Shown here: piece by piece, positions 10,771-24,433 of the stretch
Position numbering within the stretch: position 1 is the first letter of the stretch
How the letters are laid out: every line of letters begins with the position of its first letter
From: Tyto alba
Lineage: Eukaryota; Chordata; Aves; Strigiformes; Tytonidae
Reading direction: 5' to 3'
NCBI RefSeq assembly: GCF_018691265.1
Contig: NW_024881283.1
Coordinates: 11,193,976-11,257,975 of the forward strand
Length of the DNA stretch: 64,000 bases
Program-made: the position numbers and the translations under genes
The notes under the pieces: model-generated
Seen by the model: only the letters and a program-made list of their open reading frames with translations
What the model was told of the DNA's origin: nothing
The model's database searches: none

Positions 10771-13700
10771 GAAGAGGAGGTAGGGGAATGAATGAAATTG
10801 CACATAAAATTCAGTAGGGCATAACACAAGAGATATTGCTACAGATAGAGAAAATGTCTGCAAATGAAGGGCTCGTAGCACCAGTGACATTACGACTCAG
10901 ACAAATTTAGAAACCATAGCCATGCTAGGCCAAATGATTATTCTAGAAATTTGAGATGGAGGAGAATCTGGCCTCTGAAACTCTTCTACCTCTACAGTGT
11001 AGTAAAGGGTATGGCAATTCCACGGGTGTAGAAAGCTTATGCTGTAGCCCTCTCTGTAGAAAAAGGGATGGTAATCTCCACAGACCTGGTGCATTAGGCT
11101 GGTACCAAGTCTGTAATCACTGATAGAACAAATAAGACTTTTCCTCCAGGTTCTCATGATTACAAGAAAGCCACATCATGGGTGTTTCTGTGTATATCTG
11201 TTAACTTCTCTGTGTTCAAATGGAAAAGAATAAATTGGATCTTTGCTATTCTTTGTACGGTAGGATCTATTTTAAATGCATAACATGGATTTTAAGACAT
11301 TTTAAAAGTACCACCCACATGTTTCAGAGTGGTCCTATTTAATGTGGGTACACACAATTTCTACACCTTGTCCACCACTAAGCCTCTTGCAACAGCAGGG
11401 GTTCTAGCAATAGTCAGCTTACCACAGTATGAGAGGTAAGTCCTGATTCAAAAGCAAAGATGCAGTCATTCTAAATCATGTTAACACTATGTACTCCAGC
11501 AGTAATAGAACCAAAAAGTGTTCAAGGAATACTGTGACCTTACTGCCCCCTATTCTGAAACTTAGAAAATTACAACTTTTCCTGAACATTCAGAATGGTT
11601 CACCGGGGACAAGAAAGAACACCCCTGAAAAGGAAATGACAGTGGAGATGTGGTTTCTCTTAGTTCCATAAAATTGTCATTCCTACATGCTATCTGTATT
11701 CCCTGATGTAGAAGCTTGCAGTCACTTTCTGCAGAAAGCACTGTGGGGAATGAGCTCATGTTTCATCCTGAACTAGTCTTTGTAACTCTTTGGAGAAATA
11801 GGTTAGCAACATCCAGACACAACCAACTGAACAGACCCAAGATGCACAGGGTATAGCATTCAAACACTTTGTATCATACTGGGATATTTTTATCTTCTTG
11901 ACACACAGAATATAATATACAGTCATTTATGCAATGAGGACCTCAGGAAAAAGTCCAAGGATTATACATTTTCAAGTATTTGCTTCCTCCACCCACCCGG
12001 CCCAATAAATATCTGCTAGCACATCAGTTACACCTGTTATTTCTTTTTTTCTACCGCTGTTGGCCCACTCACTGTCAACAGTTCATGTGGCCAAAGGGTA
12101 ACAGGTTAGTACACAGAGGTATCATCCAAGTAGTTTAACTGAGAATATACGGGACTATTTCTTCTGAACTATTAAGTGCTCTATGCATTTAAAGAATTGA
12201 GGGTGCTCAGCAATTTACACAGCAAGAACAGAATTCAAGATCTCAAGGTCTGCATTGTGTAATAGAAATGGATATTCATACATACAGCCACACACTCAGT
12301 CTATTTCAATCTATTTCAATTTACCTGCCAGCTGATTGGACTCTATCTGAGAACTGATTAGTTTATTCTGTTTGTTATTACAGTAAACCAAAACCCCAAA
12401 TTTACCTATTGTTTATTCTTTATGTTCAAACTCGGATGTTACAAATACAGAGCTACCAGAGGAGAAGGATCTTAGTTTTATTAAATATATTCTATTGGGT
12501 TTGGAGGGTTTTTTTGGTCTACACTTCAGTAAACAACTGGGGGGAAAAAAGAACCATGCAACAAATAGAACAGTCCTTTCCAAGCAAAAAACATCTGAGT
12601 CTAGCATCCAGCTCTTGTATCTGTCTGTAACAGAATCCTCAACCCCTAAACAGTGAATTTGAACTGGCATTTGCTCAGCACACTGCTCAGACCCTAGTTG
12701 CATGAGTACCAGGACCAGGAAAATACCCATAAGAACCAACAGGTTCCTGTGATATTGTGATTAATCAGAATAACTTTAGTGTTATGGGGTTAATTCCTTG
12801 TAAGCGTATTTGGTAAGTGTATTTCCTTTAAGGTATTTCAGACTCCAACATGGCAGTTCTTCACCCCTAGTTTCCTTTCTCTTCCTGTCCAAATTGCACC
12901 GAGTGGAATGACATCAATGTTGTTGATTCTACAGGCAGTTAACTGACATAGCAGTTACATTTACTTCCATAAATCATGGTAGCAGCAACTGATTCTACAC
13001 CTACATTGAACTGTTTTTTATTTTTAAAATTACAATCATAAGCTTTCAAGTAAAATGTGATTTTTTTTCACAAAAGCGAAGATACTTTTTAAATACAGAA
13101 ACCAGTTCTCCTCACACTCTCTTCTTTCATCAAGAGAAGTCTTAAATTTTAAGTACAACTCTCATCAGAAACAATCGTAGTGCACAATCCTAATTCACAA
13201 TGAAGTGAATTAATGCCAAGTTGATTAGAATGTTTGCAGGAATGCATAATTTTGGGAATGAACAATGACAGATTAATTGTGCTTCTTTTAAACTAGTAAA
13301 GATGCTTACACTTCCCTCTAGAAGCTTTCCTTGTTTTCTTTTTTAGAGTTTTTTCTCATAATGCAAATATCCTTCTCCTTCCCCGTTGCCAGTCTCACAT
13401 ATTTTGCTTACATTCTTTACGTGCAAAAATTTCTATGCCAGTTATCCCATGAGTAAGAACTTCCCAAATAAAGTAGAGCACAAACAAATTACTTTTCTTA
13501 CAACGAAACATATTAGGCAGAACTCACAGCTTCGTTGCTGGATTTTGAAGGGGATTCTGGAGGAACAATGAAGCTTAGGTTTTGAGCAAAGGTAATTTCG
13601 GAAGGTGGAATCACAGCTTAGGAAACTCTCCAGAGAATTTTCTTGATGCAAAGCTAAGAAGACTTTGTGATAATTTCTTAGAAACTGGCCTCATTCCAAG

Positions 13701-15453
13701 TTGGATTTTAAACACAGATTATAAAGCAAACACCATCCCCCACAAGTATTAAGAAAGAAGAAAATAACAGAATGGGGGCTGTAGAAATGGTCTCTATTGT
13801 GGGACCAAAACCTGCCAATCAAGCAGGTTGACAGGCATCAGAGATTGACAGACAGGCCCTCTCTCTTGACTTCAGTTATCTGGGGGAATGGGAAAAGTGT
13901 CTGCAAGAACATGTTAAATTGCCAAAGTCATTACCAGTCACCAATTACCAAAGAAAAGATAACAAGGTGTATTTTAGAAAAATCGATGCAACAACATGCA
14001 TTTCAATAAAGTGAGTTTTTCAGAACTTTAGAAAACAAAATGAACTATTTAGGGAATACATGATGGTTTTTTCATAGAATACCAAGCACTTTACTATGCC
14101 AGCAGGCTTTGGAGATTCATCACTATTCTCTCTATATTTTGTATTGGGGCCAGAGGTCAACCAACAAATATTTCCCTTTGTCTCTTTTTAGGCTTAACCT
14201 AAAGAAAGAAAGTAAGCTCTGTATCCCAATGATTAAATCTAGGTTCTATGCTTGGGAAACTACAATCCAAAAGCTGTTTTTGTTCCTAAGTGCATTTATG
14301 CAAGTTGCAGGAGTAAATTCTATTATATGGTAATAAGTTAGAAAAAAAAAAAAAACAAAAAAAAACAAAAAACAAACAAAACAAAACCAAAGGACCTTGA
14401 TATTTACTGCCAGATTTTTTTTTTTTTTTTTCATTCACCCAGGCTGAAAAGGCCCCTTACGAATCATGTTGGACCCACTGCAAGATCTTCGGACAGGTTA
14501 CATAAGCTTGGAATACAACATTTCACTCACATCACTCTATTCACAATTCTTCTGTAGTCGTGACCTAAGTTAAGTGAAATGAAATTTCCCCTGACAGAAA
14601 AATTAAGAAGCCTGAAACTAAGGCTCTGAGAAAATAATGTCTTTGCTGCAATGGAAGGAGGCAGCCCCCTTCTTTCTGTCACCTTCCTTTTGCCAGCACA
14701 GTCAAGAGAAAAGCAAGACAACCCTTTTCAACATAAATAAAAGTGTTCACTTATTGTGAAATAAAGTGTACTTGCCTTCAGATTTCCCAAGATCTCACAA
14801 CAGTAATTAAATATCATTGCAAATATGCTGAACACATAAAATGCATCATTTTTTCTAGATTGCTGCCCACTTATTGTTTGTTGAATTATTCCAAGTGCTT
14901 TCCTTCTTTTAATTTAGTTGGCATTAAGTGATTCACTTTCAGTAGCTGCTTCCACTTTCAGTGGAAACAGGAGGTTTTCTATTACTACTGCTCCAGCTAC
15001 GATCTGCAAGAATACAATTATGGTCTACAGAGGATGCACAGACAGCACTGAATTCAAAAGGGTCCTCTTAGGCATCATCTCTCTCTCCTACTGTGTCCAA
15101 CAATACATGACATACCCCATATCAGCTTCTGCACCCTCCATGATGGCCCATGGAGGGAAGCATGGAAACTGCTGCTCCCGGCTTTGTCTGCATACCTCTT
15201 GGATACCTCCTCAGGCTTGGGGTGCCTTCTATTAATCTTTCTGACTTACATAGTTTTTGTGGCTGTTTTTTAAAAAAACAAAAAAGATACTCTGCAGTAT
15301 AGTTTGATGATCCCAGACACATCTTACACCCTTTAATTCCTGCAGCTCTCTCAAATGATTCTTTTGGATAACATACAGTAAGGACCTTTACAATTCACCA
15401 CCATAGGCACTTGTAGCCATGTGTATCACATACCAGACTGTATTTCTGTGTTT
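10771..15453. other. 4.7 kb unique DNA, no gene supported
   Basis: Nothing recognisable apart from the A-rich/T-rich patch at 14342-14431. The longest frames are 108 codons on - (12413-12739) and 105 codons on + (14918-15235). Neither has splice context or a familiar motif. A small direct repeat (TCTATTTCAA twice near 12300-12319) is present. The old LINE on the left might extend some way past 10770, but I cannot follow it. Confidence 0.55.
14342..14431. repeat. A-rich (AAAAC/AAAC)n tract followed by T17
   Basis: An A-rich run with interspersed C (14342-14392) is separated by 22 bp from an uninterrupted T17 (14415-14431). The two could pair as a weak hairpin in single-stranded form. The 62-codon - strand frame across them (Lys/Phe-rich) is a repeat artefact. 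Confidence 0.85.
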
Positions 15454-15805
15454 TCATAGAATCACAGAATTGTAAAATAAATTAGGTTGGAAGGGACCTC
15501 TGGAGGTTATCTAGTCCCACACCCTGCTCAAAACAGGTCTAATCAGATCAGCTTGCTCAGGGACCTGTCTAGTCGAGTCTTTTGAACACCTCCAAGGACG
15601 AAAATTTACCCACAGGGTAAAGAAAAAATAATCTTTTTATGGCATCTAAGTGGAATGTCCCCTGTTCCAACTTGTGTCCATTGCCTCTCATTGTATTGCT
15701 GTGCATGCTTGAGAAAAATCTCTCTGCCTTCTTTGTATCCTTTAGTCAGGTAGCTGTAGACAACAGTAAGGTTTTTCCTTAGACTTCTCCTCTTAGAATA
15801 GTTTT
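15454..15805 (-). mobile_element. CR1 LINE, 5'-truncated 3' end
   Basis: The + strand begins with TCATAGAATCACAGAAT, the reverse complement of a bird CR1 terminus, and continues with AGGTTGGAAGGGACCTCTGG, the classic inverted CR1 3'UTR. It then runs through blocks matching 'aacacctccaaggac', 'cctgttccaacttgtgtccattgcctctca' and 'tccttagacttctcctcttag'. The element therefore lies on the - strand with its 3' end at about 15454. About 350 bp remain, all 3'UTR and distal ORF2, with no coding capacity. Truncation at the 5' end is normal for this LINE family. Confidence 0.92.
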
Positions 15806-18800
15806 TTTAAATTATTTAAATAAAAGACCAAATACAGCATTGGAGTTCTTAGCTCTTGGCTCACAAGTATTAGGACAAAAATATTCAGAATGCTTACTTT
15901 TACAGTGAAAGGGGGAAAAATCCAAGACAACTAAAATAGCCTGCAAAAGACCTCTCAGAATCATTCAACTCAAGAGCCAAAAGTTACCTCACTAGTTGAA
16001 CTAATTAGCTGAATCACAGATGAGGGACCATAAAAGCTCCTGTATTTCTAACAGTAACCTTGTACAGATGTGCATTCAGAAGAACATGAGCATTAGCTCT
16101 CCTGAACACCAGAAAAATGCCTATATAGAGAGCACCTAAATCCTGCTTAAGCTCTATTTTGTTGGCTTAACTTTGTACTGGTTGTCTCTAGCAGAAAGAC
16201 GTCCCCAGAGTTTTAATCTTGACTTGACTAGCTCCTCTGAACCTTTATGTCCCTGATCTTAGAAGACCACAATCAACAACAGAACCACTATTGAAATTCC
16301 ATCCACCACACAGTTTCATATACTTAATATAAATTTTAAAACAAAACCCAAGGAATAAATCCAAAAGAGAGGGAAGAATTGTTACTCATGAATGACTGCT
16401 AATTTGCAATCTGTTTTTAAAGAAGTGATTAGGAATATTTATTTTATAAAACAAATTATTGTTATCAGATAATATGAGCAGCTTTGTTACATTTGAGCAG
16501 AAACTGGGACCCACCTCTTGTGTTTCTACTAAAGAAAGTTTGCAGCAAACAGTTAAGACTTCAGAGTCTAATTTCAAATATTCTAAATTACTTACAAGAA
16601 TCTGAAAACAATGCCCTATTAATTTCAAAACTCTCACAGATTTTCAGCTTGGATGCTCAACATGACTGCTGCTCTTGCACATCAAAAGGAATCTGTTGAA
16701 CACTAGCTCTTCAGTTCTCTGCTCATCACTGGACAAAACAAAGGGTGAAAAAATTTCTGTTTAGTCCAGTAGGCCAGAATACAAAGTTTACTCTGCTAAT
16801 AGTCCCTGTATGGAGAAAATCCTTTTCTTTGGGAACCTGTAGCCCTAGCCAACATACTAAAACTTGTCCAAAGATATGCTCTTTTTGTTTTATTCTCTCA
16901 CAGCTCCCATATCTGCAAGCAGGCCTTGCAGCAAAAGCTGACATGTCTTTTTCTTCTACTGCTCTTCTAACAGGAAGAGTGAAGAGGAAAGTAGATGAAG
17001 CAAAGCAGATCATGTACTAAATGTTACATTTTAGAGGGCAGGAAAAAAGTAATTGGTGCTGCCACATGCAGAAATGGGAGAACTCTGTTTTCTCAGCAGC
17101 AACGTCTGAGAATCAAAGACCAAAGAGTTTCACTGCCAGACAAGCTGATGCCCTCTGATGCAACCTCGGGAGCTGTAGTGACAGCAGCAGGAGCTCCTTG
17201 TAAGAGAAAAAAGCATGTATTCAAGAAGAATTATTTTGTTCATGGGAACAGACTTGTATGACTTGCTCAATTAGTAGAAAGTAGGACAATTGATCTGTTT
17301 GGCGCACTTCTGTTCAAAGTTCAGTATACAATACCTGAAGTCCAATGGGTCCTAGTCATTGAATTACTCAGGAACAATAGCTGGTCCACTCTCCATGTGC
17401 CTGTAATTACATACGAACAAATTTACAGCACTCCTGGAGAACTGCGTAGTGTACCATGACATAGTAAGAACAGAAACCGAGGAGGAGAGGATATAGAAAG
17501 TAACTTCCAAGTTTGTTTATTTTAAGACCGAATTTTCTTTCCTCAGGGGTATGTACTTTTACTGCCATACACCAGAAAGAAAAGCGCAACCCAAATTTAG
17601 CCTCAAATTTAAAATGAAAGCTCACAAAGACAAAACCAACACAATTAGGAAAAACAGTCAGTAAAAAGCATTCAAGAAGAGGGGGGGTCAAAACAAAAAT
17701 TATGTAAAAAAAATTTTCTATCAAAATTATTTTAACAATAAACATGCATTGATATTAAGATGCCATTTGCAGTCTTAAATCTGATTCTTTAGCATGCATA
17801 CATCACAATGATTATAATGTTCCTTATAGTTTCTCTAACAACATATAAATTTTAAGTCATCTTCCCTGTGAATCTAAGAAATATGCAATTTCAATCATTC
17901 ATGAACAGCTTATCTGGACTGCAGATTCACCATGTCACAAATGAACAGACAACAATATAGTTCCTCTGTAGTTTCTGCTTGATATGCTTGCTTAAACTCT
18001 ACACTGACACCCAGCCTCACTTTCAGGATGCCATCCCATTTTATTGAGGCACAGAAAGCTGACTGAATTGCTAGAAACCTAGAAACAAGACACAGGTCTC
18101 TGACTATCTGTCTGTTAATCAGCATATTAAATATTTTGCTTTCCATAATTGTAAGAAGTATGACCATAATTCTGCTTTTGAACGATTGGGTCTTTCATTG
18201 TAGACATTAAAGATAAAATTTATATCCTTGGGAAAGTAGCAGCTTTTGCAATTTGCACTTTAACTCAAAAAGGATTATTTCCCACCTGCTCCACCCCCAA
18301 TTTACACATTCAGATATAAAGACATCCATTCTCAACCATCAATAATAGGAACAGGATCTGGCAATTACACAAAAAAAATCACCTAGAAGTAAGAGAAACT
18401 AAATGACTATTAGAAAGTCTGAGCTCCAAGAGTAATTCATATAACAGGGCTAATTATTGCTTATAATTATGCATACACAAAGTAGTTATATTTCATATGT
18501 GGGCCTGTTCTCTCAAATTTTGCACTGATTTAATCTAAATGAATCAATTCTGTTTTCCAACATTTTACATCAGAGTCAGTCTAAAGCAGCCACAGTTTAA
18601 GGGATTCAGTAGCTCCTAGTTTTAAAGGAAGAAATGTTTAGCAGCATATTTCAGAACTGCAGCACAACCTTTGCCAAGATTTTGAAACTTATTTAGAATG
18701 TCTTAATTTACACTCTTGATCCTCTGCAGTTTCCATACCCAGGCAGACTGACATTTGACTTATGTACCTCTGCCTTCCTGCAGAACTCTCACACCAGATA

Positions 18801-18879
18801 ATGTTATCAAATCAAAACTACTTTCCATACAATTATAAAACATAACAGGCCACAGCAAAAAAATGTAAAACCTCCAAAG

Positions 18880-19260
18880 CAGCTCAAAGCTAATTAATTT
18901 CTATTACTAGTGAAAGAAGAACCACTTAACGTGTCTTTTCTTATTTAAATTACCATTGACAGCACCTGCTTTTTTTGTTCTTGGGAAATCCTGCTACAAT
19001 ACTAGTTAAATTATGTAAGACTGTAGAATTTATGAAGATAAGGCAATTACCATTACAAAACCAATTCCAGGTTACAATTTATGGTGAAAAGAAAAGAGTT
19101 ATGATGCTCTGTTAAATCATTCAGTGATGCATTACATACTTAGTTAATCCTTCTAGTTGTGAAAATTTAGGGCTGAATGGTGTCATTGTGTTCAGTAATT
19201 AATTATTTTATTTCATTTAGTGGATATTTCTTTTGTATTGTTAAGGAATAATGCAAGTTA
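18880..19260. promoter_or_regulatory. candidate conserved non-coding element
   Basis: A repeat-free AT-rich stretch with several distinct factor-like words: AGCTAATTAATTTC near 18887, CATTCAGTGATGCATTACAT near 19118, and CAGTAATTAATTATTTTATTTC near 19193. No open frames. Ends just before a (TA)n microsatellite. Judged on motif density only. Confidence 0.2.
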
Positions 19261-19299
19261 ATGAATCACAAACACACAAGCCCATGTGGCAACCATGTA

Positions 19300-19321
19300 A
19301 TATATATATATATATATATAA
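19300..19321. repeat. (TA)11 microsatellite
   Basis: Uninterrupted TA dinucleotides of 22 bp. On the - strand it encodes an Ile/Tyr run inside a chance frame (19266-19466). Confidence 0.95.
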
Positions 19322-22300
19322 ATGACCAACAGAAGGCAGGTGAAATAATTGAAAGTGCAGCCAACATCAGCAGTAAACTTTCATTATTAAAGTAGAAGGC
19401 ATCTCCTGGTACCCTGACATTCTTACCTCTTCTGACAAAACAAAGTTTATTTAGAATTTCCTGCATGTTCTCATCTTACAGCAAATCTAAATACCTCTGT
19501 CGAAAACAACAGGCCTAGACTTGCACCTGCTAACCTGCCTTTACTTAAAAAAGATATTGCCCATCCATAAATATACATGGTATGTAGAACATGTTTCTAA
19601 GTAAAACAACTAGAGTGTCTGAACTGGCTTTGCTTTCAGGCTTTAAGGAGAAAGGACTTTCCAGATATGTATGAAAGACAGAATGCACAATTCTGTAAAG
19701 CTTTGAATTCCATCCACAGGAAAGGTGGAGGAGAACTCTTCTTGCAATTTCAGATTTTTCTTCTTCCTGACACACTTTTCCACCCTCAGTAAACAAAGGC
19801 TGGACTTCAGTGCCAAGTGGACCAAGACTAAACATCAGACTGAGGCATAAGACCATGGGCTTCTATGTCCCTCTAAGCTGATCACAAATGTAAGTCTTCA
19901 GCCTTCTGCCTTGGTAAATGGCAGTCATCACATGGGAGAGTTAATCCTGTGTTCAGAGGGAGCTTCTGACTGAGAAGTCTAACATTGCCTAGCAAGAGTT
20001 GCTCTTGCTGGCAGAGAACACTCTCCCTTAATTTAGAGGGCACACTTCTTTGGTATTTTGTACTAAAAAAGCGTAACAAGAATTTAACAACAATTATAAA
20101 ACAGGAAAATTTCTATCTTAAAGTTGTGGTTGCAGCTGTCTAAACTGCAGCATTATGTTATCTGGAAGAACCATGCTACACAAAAAGAAGCAAGAGAATA
20201 TCTGGACTGGGTACCTTCAACCTCCTCTGAACTGCTCACTCTCAGAGTTCACCTGGAAACCCACTAGGAACCAAAGGAGTTTTGGTCAACAATTTTCTGC
20301 AAAGGAAAAAATTCCTAAACCAGAAAGATTTGAAATCCTCAGTCATATTGATGTTAGAAATTAGGTTATTCTGCACGCACATTTGGCTGTTCAGATGCTC
20401 ACACAGCTTACATTTAAAGGATTCAATAGAGAAAGTGAACGACTTTTTATAGCAGGAAATTGCTAAACAAGCAAGAAAATTAGATTTTGGTCAAACAACA
20501 TACAGCAACTCCAGATAGTCAGAAATGTTTGCAGACTTCATACAATGAAGTTTTTGCTTTACTCTAGTTCAACTTCTGTTTAGTAGGAACAGGCAACACA
20601 ATATATAAAGCACCTTCTCTCTTCCTTACCAAAAGTATCTGACAACTTGGGTCTGTATGGCCACATACACAACAAATGGAGAGAGACACAAGACAACTTG
20701 GTAGAGACTTTTCTTAGGTCAGCCATAAGAAAAAGAAGTAGCTTGTGTAATATTTATTACCAGGATCCCATGTGAAAAAATAAGCAGGTCCATTTTTAGC
20801 CTTTCAGAATTGAAGATCATGTCATAAGATTTTCTACTGTCCACAGCAGTACTAGTCTCTACCTGAAGCAGCTCACCTCATCAGTGTACACCTCATTAAT
20901 GTATACAATTTTATATTACCTTTATTTAGATATACACAGTTTTGCATCTTTCAAGACAATTTACTCTGCCATGTGCTTATCAAATTTGTGGCAAAGGAAA
21001 ATACCCTTTATCTGTTTTAAAGATTTACATGTTACATACTTTTTTTAAAAAAAAAAATTGATTACCTTCTACTGGTCTCAATCTCCTCACGGTTTGGGCT
21101 CACATTTCAAAGCTGCCTGACGTCTCCAGAATCAGGATCTGATCTTTGTGTAGGATCTGTCTCAGAGAATATCTATTAACACGACTGGAGGAAGCAGCCT
21201 CTGTATTAATATTCTTCTGTCAAAAAAAAAAGAGAAGGCCAGCAAGCAACCTGTTCAGTAGTCAATAGGTTTGCATTTCTTAATTCATTTAGGAAGCTTT
21301 AAGTCAACTTTCCCCAGTAGTAACTAATAAGAAGCTTGTCCACTGTTCTCAATGGCAGTGGTGTTCTTTGAATCTTTGTAGATTTAGAACAAATGCTTAA
21401 GAGAAATACCACTTCTAGGAAATGATCCAGTTATCTTGCATTGAGGATGCAGTTTGCAGCCATATAAAGTCACACTGGACTTAAAAAAAACTCCATTAAA
21501 ATCCTTGTGCAGTATGAAACTGCACAAATGGGCAGTTTTCAGTCTTTTTTTGAAATCTGAAAACCAATCTGAAATTGGTGAAATCTCAAAATGCCCGATC
21601 TGATAGATTCAGAGGAAGCTATTCTTAAGAGTTTATTTTTGAAAAAGTAATATTTGGGGGGAAATGTAATCCAAAGCAAACTTTCAGGGAAAAAAAGCAA
21701 ACAATGACATCCTCTAGAAATAAACAATGATAATCTGTAGATCTCAAGGCAATTTGAAAATATGAATTAATTTGGGAAGAACATATTTTTACTTTTCAAA
21801 ACCCACACATTTATTTGTTTTTATAACTATTCATGCCCAAAGGGGACCAATACAATCATCTGAAACTGGTTCATGCATAGCAAAGGCATTTCTTCAATAA
21901 CTAATCTCCCAACTGCAGACCTAGCTGCAATCCCTTTTTAAATGTAACTATCCCTTACAAGGATTTTGTGAATGTAGTATGGAAGTGCAGGGAGCTGTGT
22001 GAGGTCACACACCCGTAAGAAGGAAGCAGGGAGGGGAGGAAAGGAAAAGGGATATATGCTTTTGGCTCTTAGCTATAGGTACATGCAAACAGATATTCTT
22101 TCTCTTCAGAACTTCTCTGAATGACAGCATTCATTCAGTTTGGAAAAACTTTATTCCCAGAAGAGGAGGAGCAGATCACAGTCACTTCCATTAATATGCT
22201 GTGCTGTTGAGCCTCAGAGCTAGATAATACCCAAGGATCACGGAAATCCAAAAAAATCCAGAGTAGTGAGACAGGAATACAAGAAGGAAAGCAACATGCT

Positions 22301-24329
22301 TGAAATAGTAGCATCAAAATTCCCATTCATCGCTCACACTGCAGTAGGTGAGTTCAGGGTGTTTGCAAGAGTATGTGGGACTCCTGTCCAGCTTCCCCAC
22401 AAGAATAAAATTGTAGTTATGATGTCTTCTGAATCACTGTCTGTCCCTGCTCATACCAACTTCAGGAATTTGAAAAATCTGGTGTGGACAAGTGAGTGCC
22501 AGTCATAATCTCTTTCAAATGTATCCTGTCAACTCACTTGGAACATTCTTCCTAAGAGACAAGGATCAGCAGGTTAATCTTTCTCTCTGAATACTTTTCT
22601 TAAAACCTCAGTGTTATTTTAATGCAGCTTTTGTGATATGAATAAATATGCTACAGAACAATAGACTTTCAGGATCTATTCTCCAAAGTTTTATGAACAT
22701 CTATGCTAAGAAACAAAGATATTTCAGTGATTTTCACTATAAGAGAGCCAGAAAGCACTTTCGACCTTGTTTCTATTCCCCAATCTCAAAGTAAGACTCT
22801 TTTTGCAATTTAGATAGAGCAGACCAAAGGAAATGGAAATTTGATTTATTTTTGAATGTTCTACTTAAATTTCAATTGCAATGCTCTAAACTTCACTTGT
22901 GCACCTGCAACTTTGCGAATAAAAAGATACCTTCATATTTTCTGTCAATGGATATATCTGCCCACTTACACATCCTCTTATAAATAGAACTCGCCAAACC
23001 TGGCCACGTTCGGGTTGCAATAAGGTAAGGGGCCAGGAAAATAAGCAACTGAGGCATAACAGTTCATAGGATAAAATAGTGGGCATATGAAGCGAAATTC
23101 TACTGATTTTACTAAATCCTCACTAATTCATTCTACTCGTTCACAGAGAGATGGATGGACACAAGGCAACCTCTACCCAGAAGCAAGGCAGTCTATCCTT
23201 GCTCCACAGCATGCAGAACTGCACTGTAGGCTGACAGAACCATTTTCAAATTCACTCAAAGACTTCAGTTTTAAGCTTTGCCAATGTAATCAAAATGCAG
23301 GGAACTGCACAACTGGGTAGAACACCTTCATTCCTCTCAAAGCAGACGGCATTACGGTAAACATATGGCACTGCCTAAACGTGCATTGGTCATCTAGAAC
23401 ATCCTAGAACAGAAGGGGCAGAGGAAATACATTAAATGAAGCATTATGCTTAACTTAAAGACTAATTTCTAAAGTACCTGTTTTGATCACTTCACTTGCA
23501 ATTGGTCAGATCCTAACAGTACAACTCAACTCTAAGCTAGGTTTCAAGGGAAATTAGGTGGTTGCTATTTCTCATGAGGAGGGTGAAACTGTAAACCCAC
23601 TGTGCTGTCATGACTTTTACTTAAATATATTAATAACATGTCAGATGATGGGACATGCTGAATTCTAAATATTCATTTCTCCTCTATGAATGTGCAACAT
23701 CCTTGTTTAGTAAATCACAAACCTGCTACTGCACTGAATCCTTCTGCAGCATCTTATGAAATACAAGAAGCATCTTTTCCCAATAAGGTAACTAAGCTCA
23801 TTGACAGTAAAAGTAAGGATGTGCTGTTTTACTTGGGATTAGGTTAGTCTATTCATTACCATTTTAAAATTAGCTTTTCCCTTATTGTTTGGTTTCTAAA
23901 TGCCAGACACACACTAGAGTCCAATCCATTGTATACTCTCTAGCTTGTATGTCCAAATCATTCCAAACTGATTTATCCAGAAAGGTCACAGATTTTGCAC
24001 TCTATATGGCACTACCACCAGTGTTTCCAAATTCAGTTACTAATGTTGACAAGGTATTTCTAAACATAAAGAATGTTTTCTTTCTGTCATTTGAGTTCTA
24101 CACAATGCTCTTTAAAGCAAAAGTCACAAAGAAAGAGCCCATAAGCTAGGGAGTCTAGACCAAAGTACCATGTGCCTATCAATTCTCTCACATCCTCAGA
24201 CAACTAACTTTGGTTAAAATGAATATTAATCTACAATAGTTATTGATTTATGACTAATTTTAGAAAATTAAATGAAACCAAAAATTTCACTTGCTATTTC
24301 TTGCTATTTTTTCTGTTGCTCTATTGCAG

Positions 24330-24382
24330 TAAAGACCCAGTCAGGACCATGGCGAATACTGTGTGCTCTGCTAACCCAAATG
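24330..24382 (+). other. candidate exon with Kozak ATG (unidentified gene)
   Basis: A long pyrimidine-rich tract (about 24298-24327) ends in ATTGCAG at 24323-24329. A 53 bp segment follows and ends in AAATG directly before GTAAGT (24383-24388), a near-perfect donor. Inside it the ATG at 24349 has strong start context (GGACCATGG) and opens MANTVCSANPN plus the first base of the next codon. The frame is also open upstream of the ATG through the segment, so it could instead be an internal coding exon entering with one base. I recognise no protein family. It could be the first coding exon of an alternative transcript, or a pseudo-exon, which are common in vertebrate introns. No partner exon on this strand was found in the window. 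Confidence 0.35.
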
Positions 24383-24406
24383 GTAAGTGCAGGAGGAAGA
24401 GAAATG

Positions 24407-24433
24407 AAAAACAAAACAAAACAAAACAAAAAC
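24407..24433 (+). repeat. (AAAAC)n microsatellite
   Basis: About five copies of AAAAC, lying 24 bp downstream of the candidate donor at 24383. Confidence 0.93.
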
